Numbered from the stretch's first letter, positions 34,063 to 42,630 are shown. The stretch is DNA of 58,508 bases from Lachnospiraceae bacterium (GCA_910574865.1 CAJTDN010000020.1:1-58508), one strand, 5' to 3'. Numbers and translations are program-made. The notes: a model not told the origin generated them from the letters alone.

Positions 34063-35244
34063 ATGAAAGACAGAAGCCAATTTTGGAGAGGGATACTTCT
34101 GGGAGCCCTTATCATGTTATGTGTCGTGAGCGTCCTGGGCGGGGTAAGGACGTTTGTCCCGCAGTTGTCCGGGCTCGCCAAAGGAGACGGGCGGGTGGAG
34201 GACAAGCTGGAGCTGCTCCGGCAGATGCTCTCGCAAAACTACCTGCGGGAGGACGAGCTGGACGAGGCGGCCATGGTGGAGCGGGCGTACGCGGGATACG
34301 TGGACGCGCTGGGCGACCCGTATACCGCGTATTATGACGAGGAGCAGACGCAGGCCATGTTGGAAAGCTTCAGCGGGGAATACTCGGGCATCGGTGCCGG
34401 GCTGAACCAGAACCTGGAAACACGGGTAATCACGATTACGAAGGTTTACGAGGGACAGCCCGCGGACGAGGCGGGGATGAAGGTTGGTGACATCCTTTAC
34501 AAGGTGGATGAGAGGGAAATCACGGACGAGGATCTGAGCGAGGTCGTGACGTGGGTCAAGGGCAAGGAGGGAACCACCGTTGACTTGTATGTTTTGCGGG
34601 ACGGGGAGGAACTTAAATTGACCGCGACGCGCAGGAAGGTGGAAGTCCAGACCGTGGAATCCGAGATGAAGGACGGCGGCATCGGCTATATCCTGGTGAC
34701 GGAGTTTGACAACGTGACGTACGAGCAGTTCAAGAATGCCTTGGAGACTTTGGAGGCACAAGGGATGAAGGGGCTGGTCATTGATTTGCGTTCCAATCCC
34801 GGTGGTGGCCTTGACACCGTGGTGGACATGTTGCGGCTGATACTTCCCGAGGGGCGTGTCGTCTCCATGGAGGACAAAAATGGGAAGGAAACCGTTTATG
34901 ATTGTGACGGCAGGCACGAGTTTACAAAGCCGCTTGTCGTGCTGGTGAACGAGAACAGTGCCAGCGCGTCGGAAATATTTGCCGGCGCGGTCAAGGATTA
35001 TGGTATTGGTAAAATCGTGGGCATGACCACGTATGGGAAGGGTGTCGTGCAGAAAATCTTTTATTTGCAGGACGGCTCCAGCATAAAGATTACCATCAGC
35101 GAGTATTTTACGCCGAAGAAAAACTCCATCAACGGAATCGGCGTGGTTCCCGACTTGGAGGTGGAATATGTGAGGGACGAGGAAAATCCCGAGGCGGATA
35201 ACCAGCTGGACGTGGCACTGGAAGAAGTGCGGAGGGAACTGTAA
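34063..35244 (+). CDS. S41 family carboxyl-terminal processing protease (CtpA-like)
   Basis: A 393-residue protease with an N-terminal membrane anchor (about residues 8-30). A PDZ domain (around GMKVGDILYKVDEREITDED) precedes the S41 serine-lysine catalytic core: VIDLRSNPGGGLD, then NENSASASEIFAGAV with the Ser of SASASE, and TTYGKGVVQK with the Lys. It should act outside the membrane on wall-associated proteins. In many Clostridia ctpA follows ftsEX with an M23 hydrolase gene between; here that gene is missing. The ATG at 34063 follows AAGG at a suitable distance; the GTG at 34054 is too close. Confidence 0.93.
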   Translation: MKDRSQFWRGILLGALIMLCVVSVLGGVRTFVPQLSGLAKGDGRVEDKLELLRQMLSQNYLREDELDEAAMVERAYAGYVDALGDPYTAYYDEEQTQAMLESFSGEYSGIGAGLNQNLETRVITITKVYEGQPADEAGMKVGDILYKVDEREITDEDLSEVVTWVKGKEGTTVDLYVLRDGEELKLTATRRKVEVQTVESEMKDGGIGYILVTEFDNVTYEQFKNALETLEAQGMKGLVIDLRSNPGGGLDTVVDMLRLILPEGRVVSMEDKNGKETVYDCDGRHEFTKPLVVLVNENSASASEIFAGAVKDYGIGKIVGMTTYGKGVVQKIFYLQDGSSIKITISEYFTPKKNSINGIGVVPDLEVEYVRDEENPEADNQLDVALEEVRREL

Positions 35245-35369
35245 AATGTAGAAAGAGGGATTGGTATTCACGGACATTTCCTGCATAAGCGCGAAAAGAA
35301 ATACGCCGCTATGGCGGCCGCGCCTGGCGCGGGGGGCATGTGTGCGTGAATGGTAACAAGGGTGGTATC

Positions 35370-36539
35370 ATGTTTCATTTATTACTTGCAATTATATATC
35401 TGTCGTTTATCAGCCTGGGATTGCCGGATTCCGTCCTGGGGGCGGCATGGCCGTCGATGTATCTGGAATTTGGCGTGCCGGTTTCCTATGCGGGTGTCAT
35501 TTCCATGATTATCAGCGTTGGTACAATCGTGTCGAGTTTGCAGAGCGACCGTCTGACGAGATGGCTGGGCACGGGGAAGGTGACGGCCATCAGCGTGGGG
35601 ATGACGGCGGTGGCCTTGTTCGGGTTTTCCGCCAGCCATTCGTTTTTCGCCCTTTGTCTGTGGGCGGTTCCGTACGGGCTGGGGGCGGGCAGCGTGGACG
35701 CGTCCCTGAACAATTACGTGGCACTTCACTATGCAAGCCGCCATATGAGCTGGCTTCACTGCATGTGGGGCGTGGGCGCGGCTTCAGGGCCGTATATCAT
35801 GAGTTTCGCGTTGCTCGGCGGCACATGGAATAGTGGTTATCGCTATATTTCCATCATCCAGATTGTGTTGACGGCGATTTTGTTTTTCAGTCTTCCGTTG
35901 TGGAAAGGGAGAAACGAGGCGGCTGCCGGGGACGACGGTGTGTCTGCGGGAGCGGGGGACAGGCCGTTGACGCTCCGGGAGATTTTCGCGATTACCGGGG
36001 CGAAGGAAGTCATGGTGGCTTTTTTCTGCTACTGTGCCATCGAGAGCACGGCCGGGTTGTGGGCCAGCAGTTACCTTGTGCTGCACCATGGCGTTGAGGC
36101 GCGGACGGCGGCGGGACTGGCCAGCCTGTTTTATATCGGAATCACGGTGGGGCGTGCGGTGAACGGGTTTTTGACGATTAAGTTTACGGACACGCAGATG
36201 ATACGCATGGGGCAGGCGATTATTTTCGCGGGACTTTTGATATTGTTGTTTTCCCCGAACGCGGCGGTCGCCTTCGCGGGCCTGATCCTGGTCGGGCTGG
36301 GCTGCGCCCCGGTTTATCCGTGCATCATCCATTCGACGCCGGCCCATTTCGGCGCGGACAAGTCGCAGGCCATCATCGGCGTGCAGATGGCGTCCGCCTA
36401 TACCGGGACGTGCCTGATGCCGCCGGTGTTCGGGCTAATAGCCAACCATGTGAGCGTGGCTTTGTATCCGGCGTATATGGGAATCATACTGGTGCTGATG
36501 GCCGTGATGTACCAGAGGCTGCTGAGAATAAAAGCCTGA
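35370..36539 (+). CDS. MFS transporter
   Basis: A 389-residue major facilitator with about twelve membrane helices and a longer polar central loop (KGRNEAAAGDDGVSAGAGD). The N-terminal SLGLPDSVLGAAWPSMYLEFG and the GLGAGSVDASLNNYVA stretch match clostridial MFS proteins related to the FucP-like group, so a sugar or small organic solute is plausible. The ATG at 35370 follows GGGTGG. It converges with the AraC gene and lies near GH3 genes, which supports sugar transport as inference. The 125 bases upstream contain GC-rich palindromic sequence but no clear promoter. Confidence 0.85.
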   Translation: MFHLLLAIIYLSFISLGLPDSVLGAAWPSMYLEFGVPVSYAGVISMIISVGTIVSSLQSDRLTRWLGTGKVTAISVGMTAVALFGFSASHSFFALCLWAVPYGLGAGSVDASLNNYVALHYASRHMSWLHCMWGVGAASGPYIMSFALLGGTWNSGYRYISIIQIVLTAILFFSLPLWKGRNEAAAGDDGVSAGAGDRPLTLREIFAITGAKEVMVAFFCYCAIESTAGLWASSYLVLHHGVEARTAAGLASLFYIGITVGRAVNGFLTIKFTDTQMIRMGQAIIFAGLLILLFSPNAAVAFAGLILVGLGCAPVYPCIIHSTPAHFGADKSQAIIGVQMASAYTGTCLMPPVFGLIANHVSVALYPAYMGIILVLMAVMYQRLLRIKA

Positions 36540-36565
36540 CGGCACGGGGGACAAAAGGCCGGTTT

Positions 36566-37819
36566 TCAAACATTCTGGCTTTCTGCCGCCTGGCGAAACG
36601 CGTTGGGCGTGGTGTCCATGTATTTTTTGAAAACACGTTGAAAATGGCTTTGGTCGGAGAAACATAAGTGGAAACTAATCTGCGCCAGCGAAAAATTGGT
36701 GTATCGAAGCAGCGCCTTGGCATTTTCCACGCGCTGGCGCATGATGAATTCACTGATGGGATATCCCGTGTACTGTTTAAACTGCATGGAGAGGTACTCC
36801 CGCCGTTTTTCAAAATGTTTTGCCACGGACTGCGTGGTAATCGGCTTTGTAAGGTTGGCGTTGATATAATTGACGCATTCGGTAACGAGGGCCGGGGTGT
36901 TTGCGGGAAGGGCATATCTGGCGGTTCTTCCCGCGTAGTCGGAAATCATGGTGGAGAAAAGGTTATGGATTTTTTCCATGCTGTCACATCGCTCCACTGT
37001 TATGACATAGTGGTCGCAAAGTTGCAATGCCGTTTCCACGTCCAGCCCGCCGCTGATGGCGGCCCTGGATACCAGGGTCACGGTCAGGATAAAATCGTCT
37101 TTCAGAGTTCTCATTTCATTTAAACTGTATTTGGCGCGGAAAAGGTACGGTGCGCCTTCTTTTAATAACTCTTTGACATCCGTTTGTTTTCCCAAGGTGA
37201 TATTTCTCAGAAATTCTTGTTCATAAGAGTAGTTGTTGTGCAGGACACTGAATTCCCTGTCTTGGTAAATGTCCGTTTCCTGCGTTTTCTTTACGGTTTC
37301 CACGAAAGCATTGGAGTGCGAGGAATACTCCTCCAGGCTTTCCGATTCCAATCCGTTTACGATGAAATTCAAGAAAGCAAGCTTGTTATACAACTGCTCG
37401 TAAGACAGAATCGGGCTGGCGTGGATGTAAGCGTTTAATATCTGGGCGGTATCCTCGTCCAGGGAATCCGGGGCGGGCAGGAGACGGATGTCGTCGTCGT
37501 CGCTGGCCTTGTAGGTCTTCACCGGCCCGATGATAATGGAGCAGAAACGGGTTTTGGGAATCCAGAGCGCCCCATAGAGAAGGTGTCCCTTTGTCTCCGC
37601 GATAGATATGGTGCCGGGGTTGATATTGAAATTAGTTAGCAGTTCATAATGCGAACTGGTTCCCGTTGAAAAGTGGGGATGGACGGACACGAGCTCGTCA
37701 CACACAAAAAAAGCCGCGGGAATCTTTTCACTTTGGCTGAAATGGCGGCAGACGGAGTCATACCACGGGTATTCTTCTGGTAAATTCTGGTTTTGTTGGT
37801 TTTGGGATATTGTACTCAT
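36566..37819 (-). CDS. AraC family transcriptional regulator
   Basis: A 417-residue regulator. The N-terminal two thirds are a sensor-like region without a recognised fold. The C-terminal AraC/XylS double helix-turn-helix lies at about 315-412: ITTQSVAKHFEKRREYLSMQF, then FSLAQISFHLCFSDQSHFQRVFKKYMDTTPNAFR. No membrane helix is visible, so a soluble sensor is expected. Its neighbours suggest control of the MFS or GH3 genes. No Shine-Dalgarno precedes the start, and the predicted -10 box ends six bases before the ATG, so translation may be leaderless. Confidence 0.9.
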   Translation of the reverse strand: MSTISQNQQNQNLPEEYPWYDSVCRHFSQSEKIPAAFFVCDELVSVHPHFSTGTSSHYELLTNFNINPGTISIAETKGHLLYGALWIPKTRFCSIIIGPVKTYKASDDDDIRLLPAPDSLDEDTAQILNAYIHASPILSYEQLYNKLAFLNFIVNGLESESLEEYSSHSNAFVETVKKTQETDIYQDREFSVLHNNYSYEQEFLRNITLGKQTDVKELLKEGAPYLFRAKYSLNEMRTLKDDFILTVTLVSRAAISGGLDVETALQLCDHYVITVERCDSMEKIHNLFSTMISDYAGRTARYALPANTPALVTECVNYINANLTKPITTQSVAKHFEKRREYLSMQFKQYTGYPISEFIMRQRVENAKALLRYTNFSLAQISFHLCFSDQSHFQRVFKKYMDTTPNAFRQAAESQNV

Positions 37820-37825
37820 ATAACG

Positions 37826-37855
37826 ATGATACCATCAAAAGTAACATTTAGTCAA
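37826..37855 (-). promoter_or_regulatory. Promoter of the araC-like gene
   Basis: On the minus strand TTGACT (37855-37850), 18-bp spacer, TATCAT (37831-37826). The ATG at 37819 would be at or next to +1. Confidence 0.6.
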
Positions 37856-37893
37856 GAAGATGGGGAGAATTCTTTCTATAATGGAAACAAAAA

Positions 37894-38050
37894 GTTACAG
37901 TTCAGTCCCCGGCCAATCACCACGCTGATTGGCCGAGAGGATGCACGTAAATCTGGCCGATGCATCACCCGCTTTGCCGTAGGCAAACTAAAAATGCGGG
38001 TGATGCCCGTTACAATTCGGACCCGCGCTGGCGCGGGGCTGAATTGTAAC
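37894..38050 (+). repeat. MITE-like three-hairpin repeat, copy A
   Basis: A 157-bp element ending in GTTACAGTTCAG on the left and CTGAATTGTAAC on the right. Inside are three hairpins: GGCCAATCA/TGATTGGCC; GCATCACCCGC/GCGGGTGATGC with an inner TTTGCC/GGCAAA; and GTTACAATTC...GAATTGTAAC. It is about 94% identical to the reverse complement of 39415-39572. It sits between the araC promoter and the small gene at 38072. T/A-rich flanks (ACAAAAA on the left, AACAAAAAC on the right) could be a target-site duplication. Confidence 0.85.
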
Positions 38051-38071
38051 AACAAAAACGGAGGTGACGAC

Positions 38072-38689
38072 ATGAAAAAGTGTTCGATTGGCATGGAGCG
38101 ATTTCGTGCTGCGGGTGGCGTGAAGATGGAAAAACAAAAGGACGGCTATCTCCTGATGTTTCCCGAGAAAGGGGGCCGTTTGATTCTTGCGGGGGATTCC
38201 ATGCGTCTGGGGGGAGTGGACTGGACGGAAGCGACACACCTGGCTTTTGAGATGACAACATTTGCCAAAGTGGATTTGGAACCGGGGGAGGAACGGGAAG
38301 TCTCGGTGGAAGTGACCGCAAAGGATTTGTGTGTCTATGACCCGTCCAAGGGCGTGGTGCTCCCGGTCGGCGAATACAAGATGTACGTCGGCACGGACTG
38401 CCGGACGATTCTTCACGAGGCGGACTTGCGCGTGCTGGGCAAAAATGTCTACTGCCTGGGCCGGGAGTCGTCGCTTGGCGACATCCTGGCGGTGCCGGAG
38501 GCGGTGGCGGCCGTCGAGACAGTCATCCCGGGGTTCGTGACCCGGCTGGGCGACCATGCCAAGCTGATGGCGGGCAATAATTTTGACGCGATGTTTTCCA
38601 AACATATCATCCAGAGCCAGCCGGATTCGGTCAAGGCGAAAGAAATCATGGACCGGATGTATGCCGAACTGGAAAAGATAGAGCTGTAA
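38072..38689 (+). CDS. Stand-alone protein resembling a GH3 fibronectin-III-like domain plus tail
   Basis: A 205-residue protein without a GH3 catalytic domain. Residues of about 55-125 resemble the fibronectin-III-like domain ending many GH3 enzymes: VDLEPGEEREVSVEVTAKDL, then VVLPVGEYKMYVGTDCRTI. The last 70 residues, from SSLGDILAVPEAVAAVE, resemble the helical tail of the esterase at 14565 and the GH3 at 42631. It may be a binding or oligomerisation module, or the surviving end of a GH3 gene with a new start. The ATG at 38072 follows GGAGGTG and lies 21 bases after repeat copy A. Confidence 0.65.
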   Translation: MKKCSIGMERFRAAGGVKMEKQKDGYLLMFPEKGGRLILAGDSMRLGGVDWTEATHLAFEMTTFAKVDLEPGEEREVSVEVTAKDLCVYDPSKGVVLPVGEYKMYVGTDCRTILHEADLRVLGKNVYCLGRESSLGDILAVPEAVAAVETVIPGFVTRLGDHAKLMAGNNFDAMFSKHIIQSQPDSVKAKEIMDRMYAELEKIEL

Positions 38690-38700
38690 TAAGAAATCGG

Positions 38701-38740
38701 TTCCCGCAGACGTAAGGATTTGGCGTTACGTCTGCGGGAA
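38701..38740. terminator. Bidirectional terminator hairpin
   Basis: TTCCCGCAGACGTAA (38701-38715) pairs perfectly with TTACGTCTGCGGGAA (38726-38740), a 15-bp stem with a 10-base loop. It lies exactly between the converging ends of the 205-residue gene and the toxin gene. Confidence 0.75.
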
Positions 38741-38742
38741 AA

Positions 38743-39078
38743 TTATGTGGGGGGAAATCCGTTTTTTAAGATGGAAATCCAGTCGCTTTTTTGGTATAGA
38801 AAACGGACAATGTAAACGGTATCAGAGAGTTCGTCAATTTGATAAAAGGCAAGATAATTATTGATGGTTATAAATCGGATTCCCCAGGAAGCCAGAAGGG
38901 AATCGTTTATAAGGGCGAATCTTTCTGGAAATGAGGATAATTCATTGATTTTCACATCGATTTCATTTAAAAGAGCCCCGGCGGCTTGTGAGTTTTTAAG
39001 AACGAATTCAATGTAATCCAAAGTGCGAATGATATCTCGTTCAGCGCTTTTGGTAATATGGATATAATAAGTTTTCAT
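38743..39078 (-). CDS. RelE/ParE family toxin
   Basis: A 111-residue toxin of the RelE/ParE superfamily: YYIHITKSAERDIIRTLDYI at the N-terminus, LSSFPERFALINDSLL in the middle, and IRFITINNYLAFYQID with VYIVRFLYQKSDW at the C-terminus. Members either cleave ribosome-bound mRNA or block gyrase; this sequence alone does not decide between them. Its start overlaps the antitoxin stop by four bases. The pair lies inside the region bounded by the two inverted repeats. Confidence 0.88.
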   Translation of the reverse strand: MKTYYIHITKSAERDIIRTLDYIEFVLKNSQAAGALLNEIDVKINELSSFPERFALINDSLLASWGIRFITINNYLAFYQIDELSDTVYIVRFLYQKSDWISILKNGFPPT

Positions 39079-39341
39079 TGTTTTCTCCTGCGGTTCTTAA
39101 GGTCTGCCATCGCTTCTGAAAAAGGTCTGGTATCCCCCCCTTTGATGTCTTCTAGCCCATCTTGTATCAGGCTGTAAAGTTCGAATTTTCCCATGAGCTG
39201 TTCATAGGTTTCGATACTCATGACGGCAAGGTCGCCTTTTCCGTTTTTTGTTATGAAAACCGGTTCGGAATAAGAGTGGCAGAAAGTAGAAATTTCATTA
39301 TAATTGTTTCGCAAATCAGCACTTGATTTAATGGTTGGCAT
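39075..39341 (-). CDS. Phd/YefM family antitoxin
   Basis: An 88-residue antitoxin. The N-terminal Phd/YefM DNA-binding fold is visible (TIKSSADLRNNYNEISTFCH, EPVFITKNGKGDLAVMSIETYEQL), and the charged C-terminus (MADLKNRRRKQ) would embrace the toxin. The start is the ATG at 39341 behind AAAGGAGG; the upstream GTG lies within that site. It precedes the toxin gene and shares four bases with it. A palindrome, TTATA with TATAA, over the -10 box is a plausible operator for the toxin-antitoxin complex. Confidence 0.88.
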   Translation of the reverse strand: MPTIKSSADLRNNYNEISTFCHSYSEPVFITKNGKGDLAVMSIETYEQLMGKFELYSLIQDGLEDIKGGDTRPFSEAMADLKNRRRKQ

Positions 39342-39365
39342 GGCTGACACCTCCTTTATAACAAA

Positions 39366-39394
39366 ATTATACCGAAATTTTACTATAAAAGCAA
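39366..39394 (-). promoter_or_regulatory. Promoter of the antitoxin-toxin operon
   Basis: On the minus strand TTGCTT (39394-39389), 17-bp spacer, TATAAT (39371-39366). TATAATTTTGTTATA (39371-39357) forms a small inverted repeat overlapping the -10 box, a likely autoregulatory site. Confidence 0.7.
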
Positions 39395-39414
39395 GGGGAA
39401 ATCAGACGAATTTT

Positions 39415-39572
39415 GTTACAATTCAGCCCCGCGCCAGCGCGGGACTGAATTGTAACGGGCATCACCCGCATTTTTAGTTTGCCTACGGCAAAGCGGGTGA
39501 TGCATTGACCAGATTTACGTGCATCCTCCCGGCCAATCAGCTCAAGTGATTGGCCGGGGACTGAACTGTAAC
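39415..39572 (-). repeat. MITE-like three-hairpin repeat, copy B (inverted)
   Basis: A 158-bp element, the near-identical reverse complement of 37894-38050, with about ten differences mostly in the loop of the GGCCAATCA hairpin. It ends in GTTACAATTCAG and CTGAACTGTAAC. The flanks, AATTTT on the left and CAAATTTT on the right, may be a target-site duplication. The 175 bases between it and the next gene hold no convincing promoter. Confidence 0.85.
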
Positions 39573-39747
39573 CAAATTTTTATTATTTTTCGCTCTTTTT
39601 TGATATACTTAAACAAGGTATCTGTGTTAAAATAAAAGATAAGCATTTTAATTGCGGGAGCAAGAAGTGTGTGTCAATCAGTGATGTTGGTGGTGATAAT
39701 GCCTTTTGACCCTGACATCATAGGAGAATTGAAGGAGGAAGACAAAG

Positions 39748-42606
39748 ATGGCCATATACGAGATGAAGGATTACATGGCAAAGGCGAGAGAAGCGGTGGG
39801 CGAGGGTATCGTCCTTTTGCGAAACGAGGGGGCGGTCCTGCCGCTTCAAAAGGGCAGCAGGGCGGCGGTGTTTGGCCGCAGTCAGTTTAATTATTACAAG
39901 AGCGGGACCGGTTCGGGAGGTTTGGTCAACACCAGTTACGTGACGGGGATTCTGGACGCGCTTGAGGCGTGCGAGGAAATCGAGGTCAATGAACAGGTCA
40001 AGGCCGCGTATGAAAGGTGGTTAAAAGACCATCCGTTTGACGCGGGCCAGGGATGGGCGTCGGAACCATGGTTCCAGGAGGAGATGCCGCTTGATACGGC
40101 TCTGGTAGCGGAGGCGGCCGCACGGTCCGACACGGCCATCATTATCATCGGGCGCACCGCGGGCGAGGACCAGGATAACAAGGCCGAGGCCGGCAGCTAC
40201 CTGCTGACAGAGGCCGAGGAAGCGATGCTGTCCGTGGTATGCAAGACGTTCAAGCGGACGGTTGTCCTGCTCAACGTGGGCAATGTCATCGACATGAACT
40301 GGGTGGAGAAATACCGGCCATCCGCGGTCGCCTATGTATGGCAGGGCGGGCAGGAAGGCGGGAACGGCGTGCTGGACGTGCTCACCGGCGCGGTCAGCCC
40401 GTCTGGGAAACTGCCGGACACCATCGTCTATGACATCAATGACTACCCGTCAACGGCACAGTTCGGAGAGCGGGAGAAGGCGGTGTATGCCGAGGACATT
40501 TATGTCGGCTACCGTTATTTTGAGACGTTTGCCAAGGACAAGGTACAGTACCCGTTCGGTTACGGGCTGTCTTATACGACGTTCATGACGGAGGTGGTAA
40601 GCGTCACGGCGGAGGCGTTCGGGCAGGGGAATGTAAAGGTCGTCGCGCGGGTCACGAACACGGGATCCGTGCCCGGCAAGGAAGTCGTGCAGGTGTATGT
40701 TGGCGCGCCGCAGGGAAGGCTTGGCAAGGCGGCCAGGAGCTTGTGCGGTTTTTCCAAGACAAAGACGCTGCTGCCCGGCGAAAGCCAGGAAGTGACGATA
40801 GAGATTCCGGCTTATTATTTGGCTTCTTATGACGATTCGGGTGTCACCGGGCATAAGTCCGCATATGTTCTGGAAGAGGGAACTTATGCGTTTTATGTGG
40901 GTGGTGACGTGAGGGCGGCTGCCTTCGCGGCCGGTTTCGAGTTAGAAGAGCTCATTGTTTTGGAGCAGCTTGAGGAGGCCGTGGCCCCGGTGGAGCCGTT
41001 TGATATTTTGAAGCCCGGGATGGTAAAAGGGCGTGCTAAGGAAGAAGCGAGTGAAGAACAAGGCATGTCGTCGTGCGAGGCGAAATACGTCCCGGTGGCG
41101 ACGCGCACGGTTGACCTTGCGGGGCGCGTCACAAAACGGATGCCGAAGACCTACGAATATACGGGTGACAAAGGGTACAAGCTGGCCGACGCGGCGGATG
41201 GCAAGGTATCGATGGAAGATTTCGTCGCCCAGTTGTCGGACGAGGAATTGGCGGCCATCGTGCGCGGCGAGGGCATGTGCTCGCCCAAGGTGACCCCGGG
41301 CATCGCGGGGGCGTTTGGGGGCGTGACGGAAAGCCTGAAAGGATTTGGCATCCCGATTGCCGGATGCTCCGACGGCCCGAGCGGCATCCGCATGGACTGC
41401 GGGACGCTGGCGTTTGCCATGCCGAACGGGACGCTTCTTGCGGCCACGTTTAACGAGCGGCTTTCCACGGAACTGTATGAGTGGGAAGGCTTGGAGCTGC
41501 GCAAGGACAAGATTGACACGCTCCTGGGACCCGGCATGAACATTCACCGCAACCCGCTCAACGGGCGTAATTTTGAATATTTTTCGGAAGACCCGCTGTT
41601 GACCGGCAAGATGGCGGCCGCGCAGCTTAAGGGGATGCACAAGTATGGCGTGACCGGCACGATCAAGCATTTTGCATGTAACAACCAGGAGACGAACCGT
41701 CACGGCGTGCAGGCCGTCGTTTCCGAGCGCGCGTTGCGGGAAATCTATTTGAAGGGATTTGAAATCGCGGTCAAGGAGGGCGGCGCGTATTCCATCATGA
41801 CCAGCTACAACCCGCTCAACGGGTTCTGGTCGGCCAGCAGCTATGACCTTTTGACGACCATTTTGCGTGGCGAGTGGAAATATGAGGGGATTGTCATGAC
41901 AGACTGGTGGGCGAAGGGGAACTTCGAGGGTGAAAAAGGAGAACTTCAAAATACGGCGGCCAAGGCGAGGGCGCAAAATGACTTGAACATGGTAAATCCG
42001 GATGCTTCCAATATGGAATGTGACAATGCCTTGGAGGCGTTGCGTACGGGCAAGGTGTCCAGAGGTGAATACCAGAGATGCGCGATGAATATCTGCAAGT
42101 ATTTGTTGCGCACCCCGGTGTTTGAGCGCATGCTTCACGGCGAGTGCCAGTTGGACGAGGATTTGAAAGGGCTGGAATTCGAAGGCGGCGAAACCATTAC
42201 CCGGACAATCGAGTGGCCGGTTGACGGCGAGGCCGTGCTGGACGGGGACGAACTGGACAAGAGCAAGGGCGGCCTGAACCTTTTGAGCGTTTCCATCAAA
42301 GAGCGCGGCATGTATGAGCTTTCCGTCACCTGCCGGGCGGCCGCGTCGGAAGGCGAACTGGCACAGATTCCGCTGACCATATTCAAGGACAAAGACCTGA
42401 TTGACAGCATCAGCATCACGGGGGCGGACAAGGAGTGGAAGACGTACACGATTGACAAGATGGCCACGTCCCCTTGTTACCAGAACGCGTTTTATTTGAA
42501 ACTGTTCTTCGGCCAGGGCGGCATGGAAGTGAAAGAAGTGAAAATGACGATGACGATGTCGCTTGAGGAACGAATCAGGGAAGCTATGGCGGCGATGGCG
42601 CAGTGA
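39748..42606 (+). CDS. GH3 glycoside hydrolase with swapped domain order (beta-glucosidase-like)
   Basis: A 952-residue GH3 enzyme arranged back to front. Residues 1 to about 260 are the alpha/beta-sandwich domain (EGIVLLRNEGAVLPL, GRTAGEDQDNKAEAGSYLL, YPFGYGLSYTTF). About 265-395 are fibronectin-III-like, about 480-790 the TIM barrel (IAGCSDGPSGIRMD, NPLNGRNFEYFSEDP, GTIKHFACNNQETNRH). The nucleophile is Asp719 in GIVMTDWWAK. A final 150-residue region looks like a beta-sandwich, possibly carbohydrate-binding. Rumen Butyrivibrio and Ruminococcus beta-glucosidases with reversed domains are known, so this is a known variant. No signal peptide. The start follows AAGGAGG; the next GH3 gene starts 24 bases after its stop. 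Confidence 0.92.
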   Translation: MAIYEMKDYMAKAREAVGEGIVLLRNEGAVLPLQKGSRAAVFGRSQFNYYKSGTGSGGLVNTSYVTGILDALEACEEIEVNEQVKAAYERWLKDHPFDAGQGWASEPWFQEEMPLDTALVAEAAARSDTAIIIIGRTAGEDQDNKAEAGSYLLTEAEEAMLSVVCKTFKRTVVLLNVGNVIDMNWVEKYRPSAVAYVWQGGQEGGNGVLDVLTGAVSPSGKLPDTIVYDINDYPSTAQFGEREKAVYAEDIYVGYRYFETFAKDKVQYPFGYGLSYTTFMTEVVSVTAEAFGQGNVKVVARVTNTGSVPGKEVVQVYVGAPQGRLGKAARSLCGFSKTKTLLPGESQEVTIEIPAYYLASYDDSGVTGHKSAYVLEEGTYAFYVGGDVRAAAFAAGFELEELIVLEQLEEAVAPVEPFDILKPGMVKGRAKEEASEEQGMSSCEAKYVPVATRTVDLAGRVTKRMPKTYEYTGDKGYKLADAADGKVSMEDFVAQLSDEELAAIVRGEGMCSPKVTPGIAGAFGGVTESLKGFGIPIAGCSDGPSGIRMDCGTLAFAMPNGTLLAATFNERLSTELYEWEGLELRKDKIDTLLGPGMNIHRNPLNGRNFEYFSEDPLLTGKMAAAQLKGMHKYGVTGTIKHFACNNQETNRHGVQAVVSERALREIYLKGFEIAVKEGGAYSIMTSYNPLNGFWSASSYDLLTTILRGEWKYEGIVMTDWWAKGNFEGEKGELQNTAAKARAQNDLNMVNPDASNMECDNALEALRTGKVSRGEYQRCAMNICKYLLRTPVFERMLHGECQLDEDLKGLEFEGGETITRTIEWPVDGEAVLDGDELDKSKGGLNLLSVSIKERGMYELSVTCRAAASEGELAQIPLTIFKDKDLIDSISITGADKEWKTYTIDKMATSPCYQNAFYLKLFFGQGGMEVKEVKMTMTMSLEERIREAMAAMAQ

Positions 42607-42630
42607 ATGATGACGGGGAGGACGTTTTAC

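Noticed and set aside
35245-35369. GC-rich palindromes (GCCGC...GCGGC, GCGCC...GGCGC) before the MFS gene
   Set aside because: Short, overlapping and without a T-run; likely chance structure in GC-rich DNA or a weak ctpA terminator.
37894-39572. Complete insertion sequence
   Set aside because: The inverted repeats look mobile, but no transposase or integrase is encoded between them.
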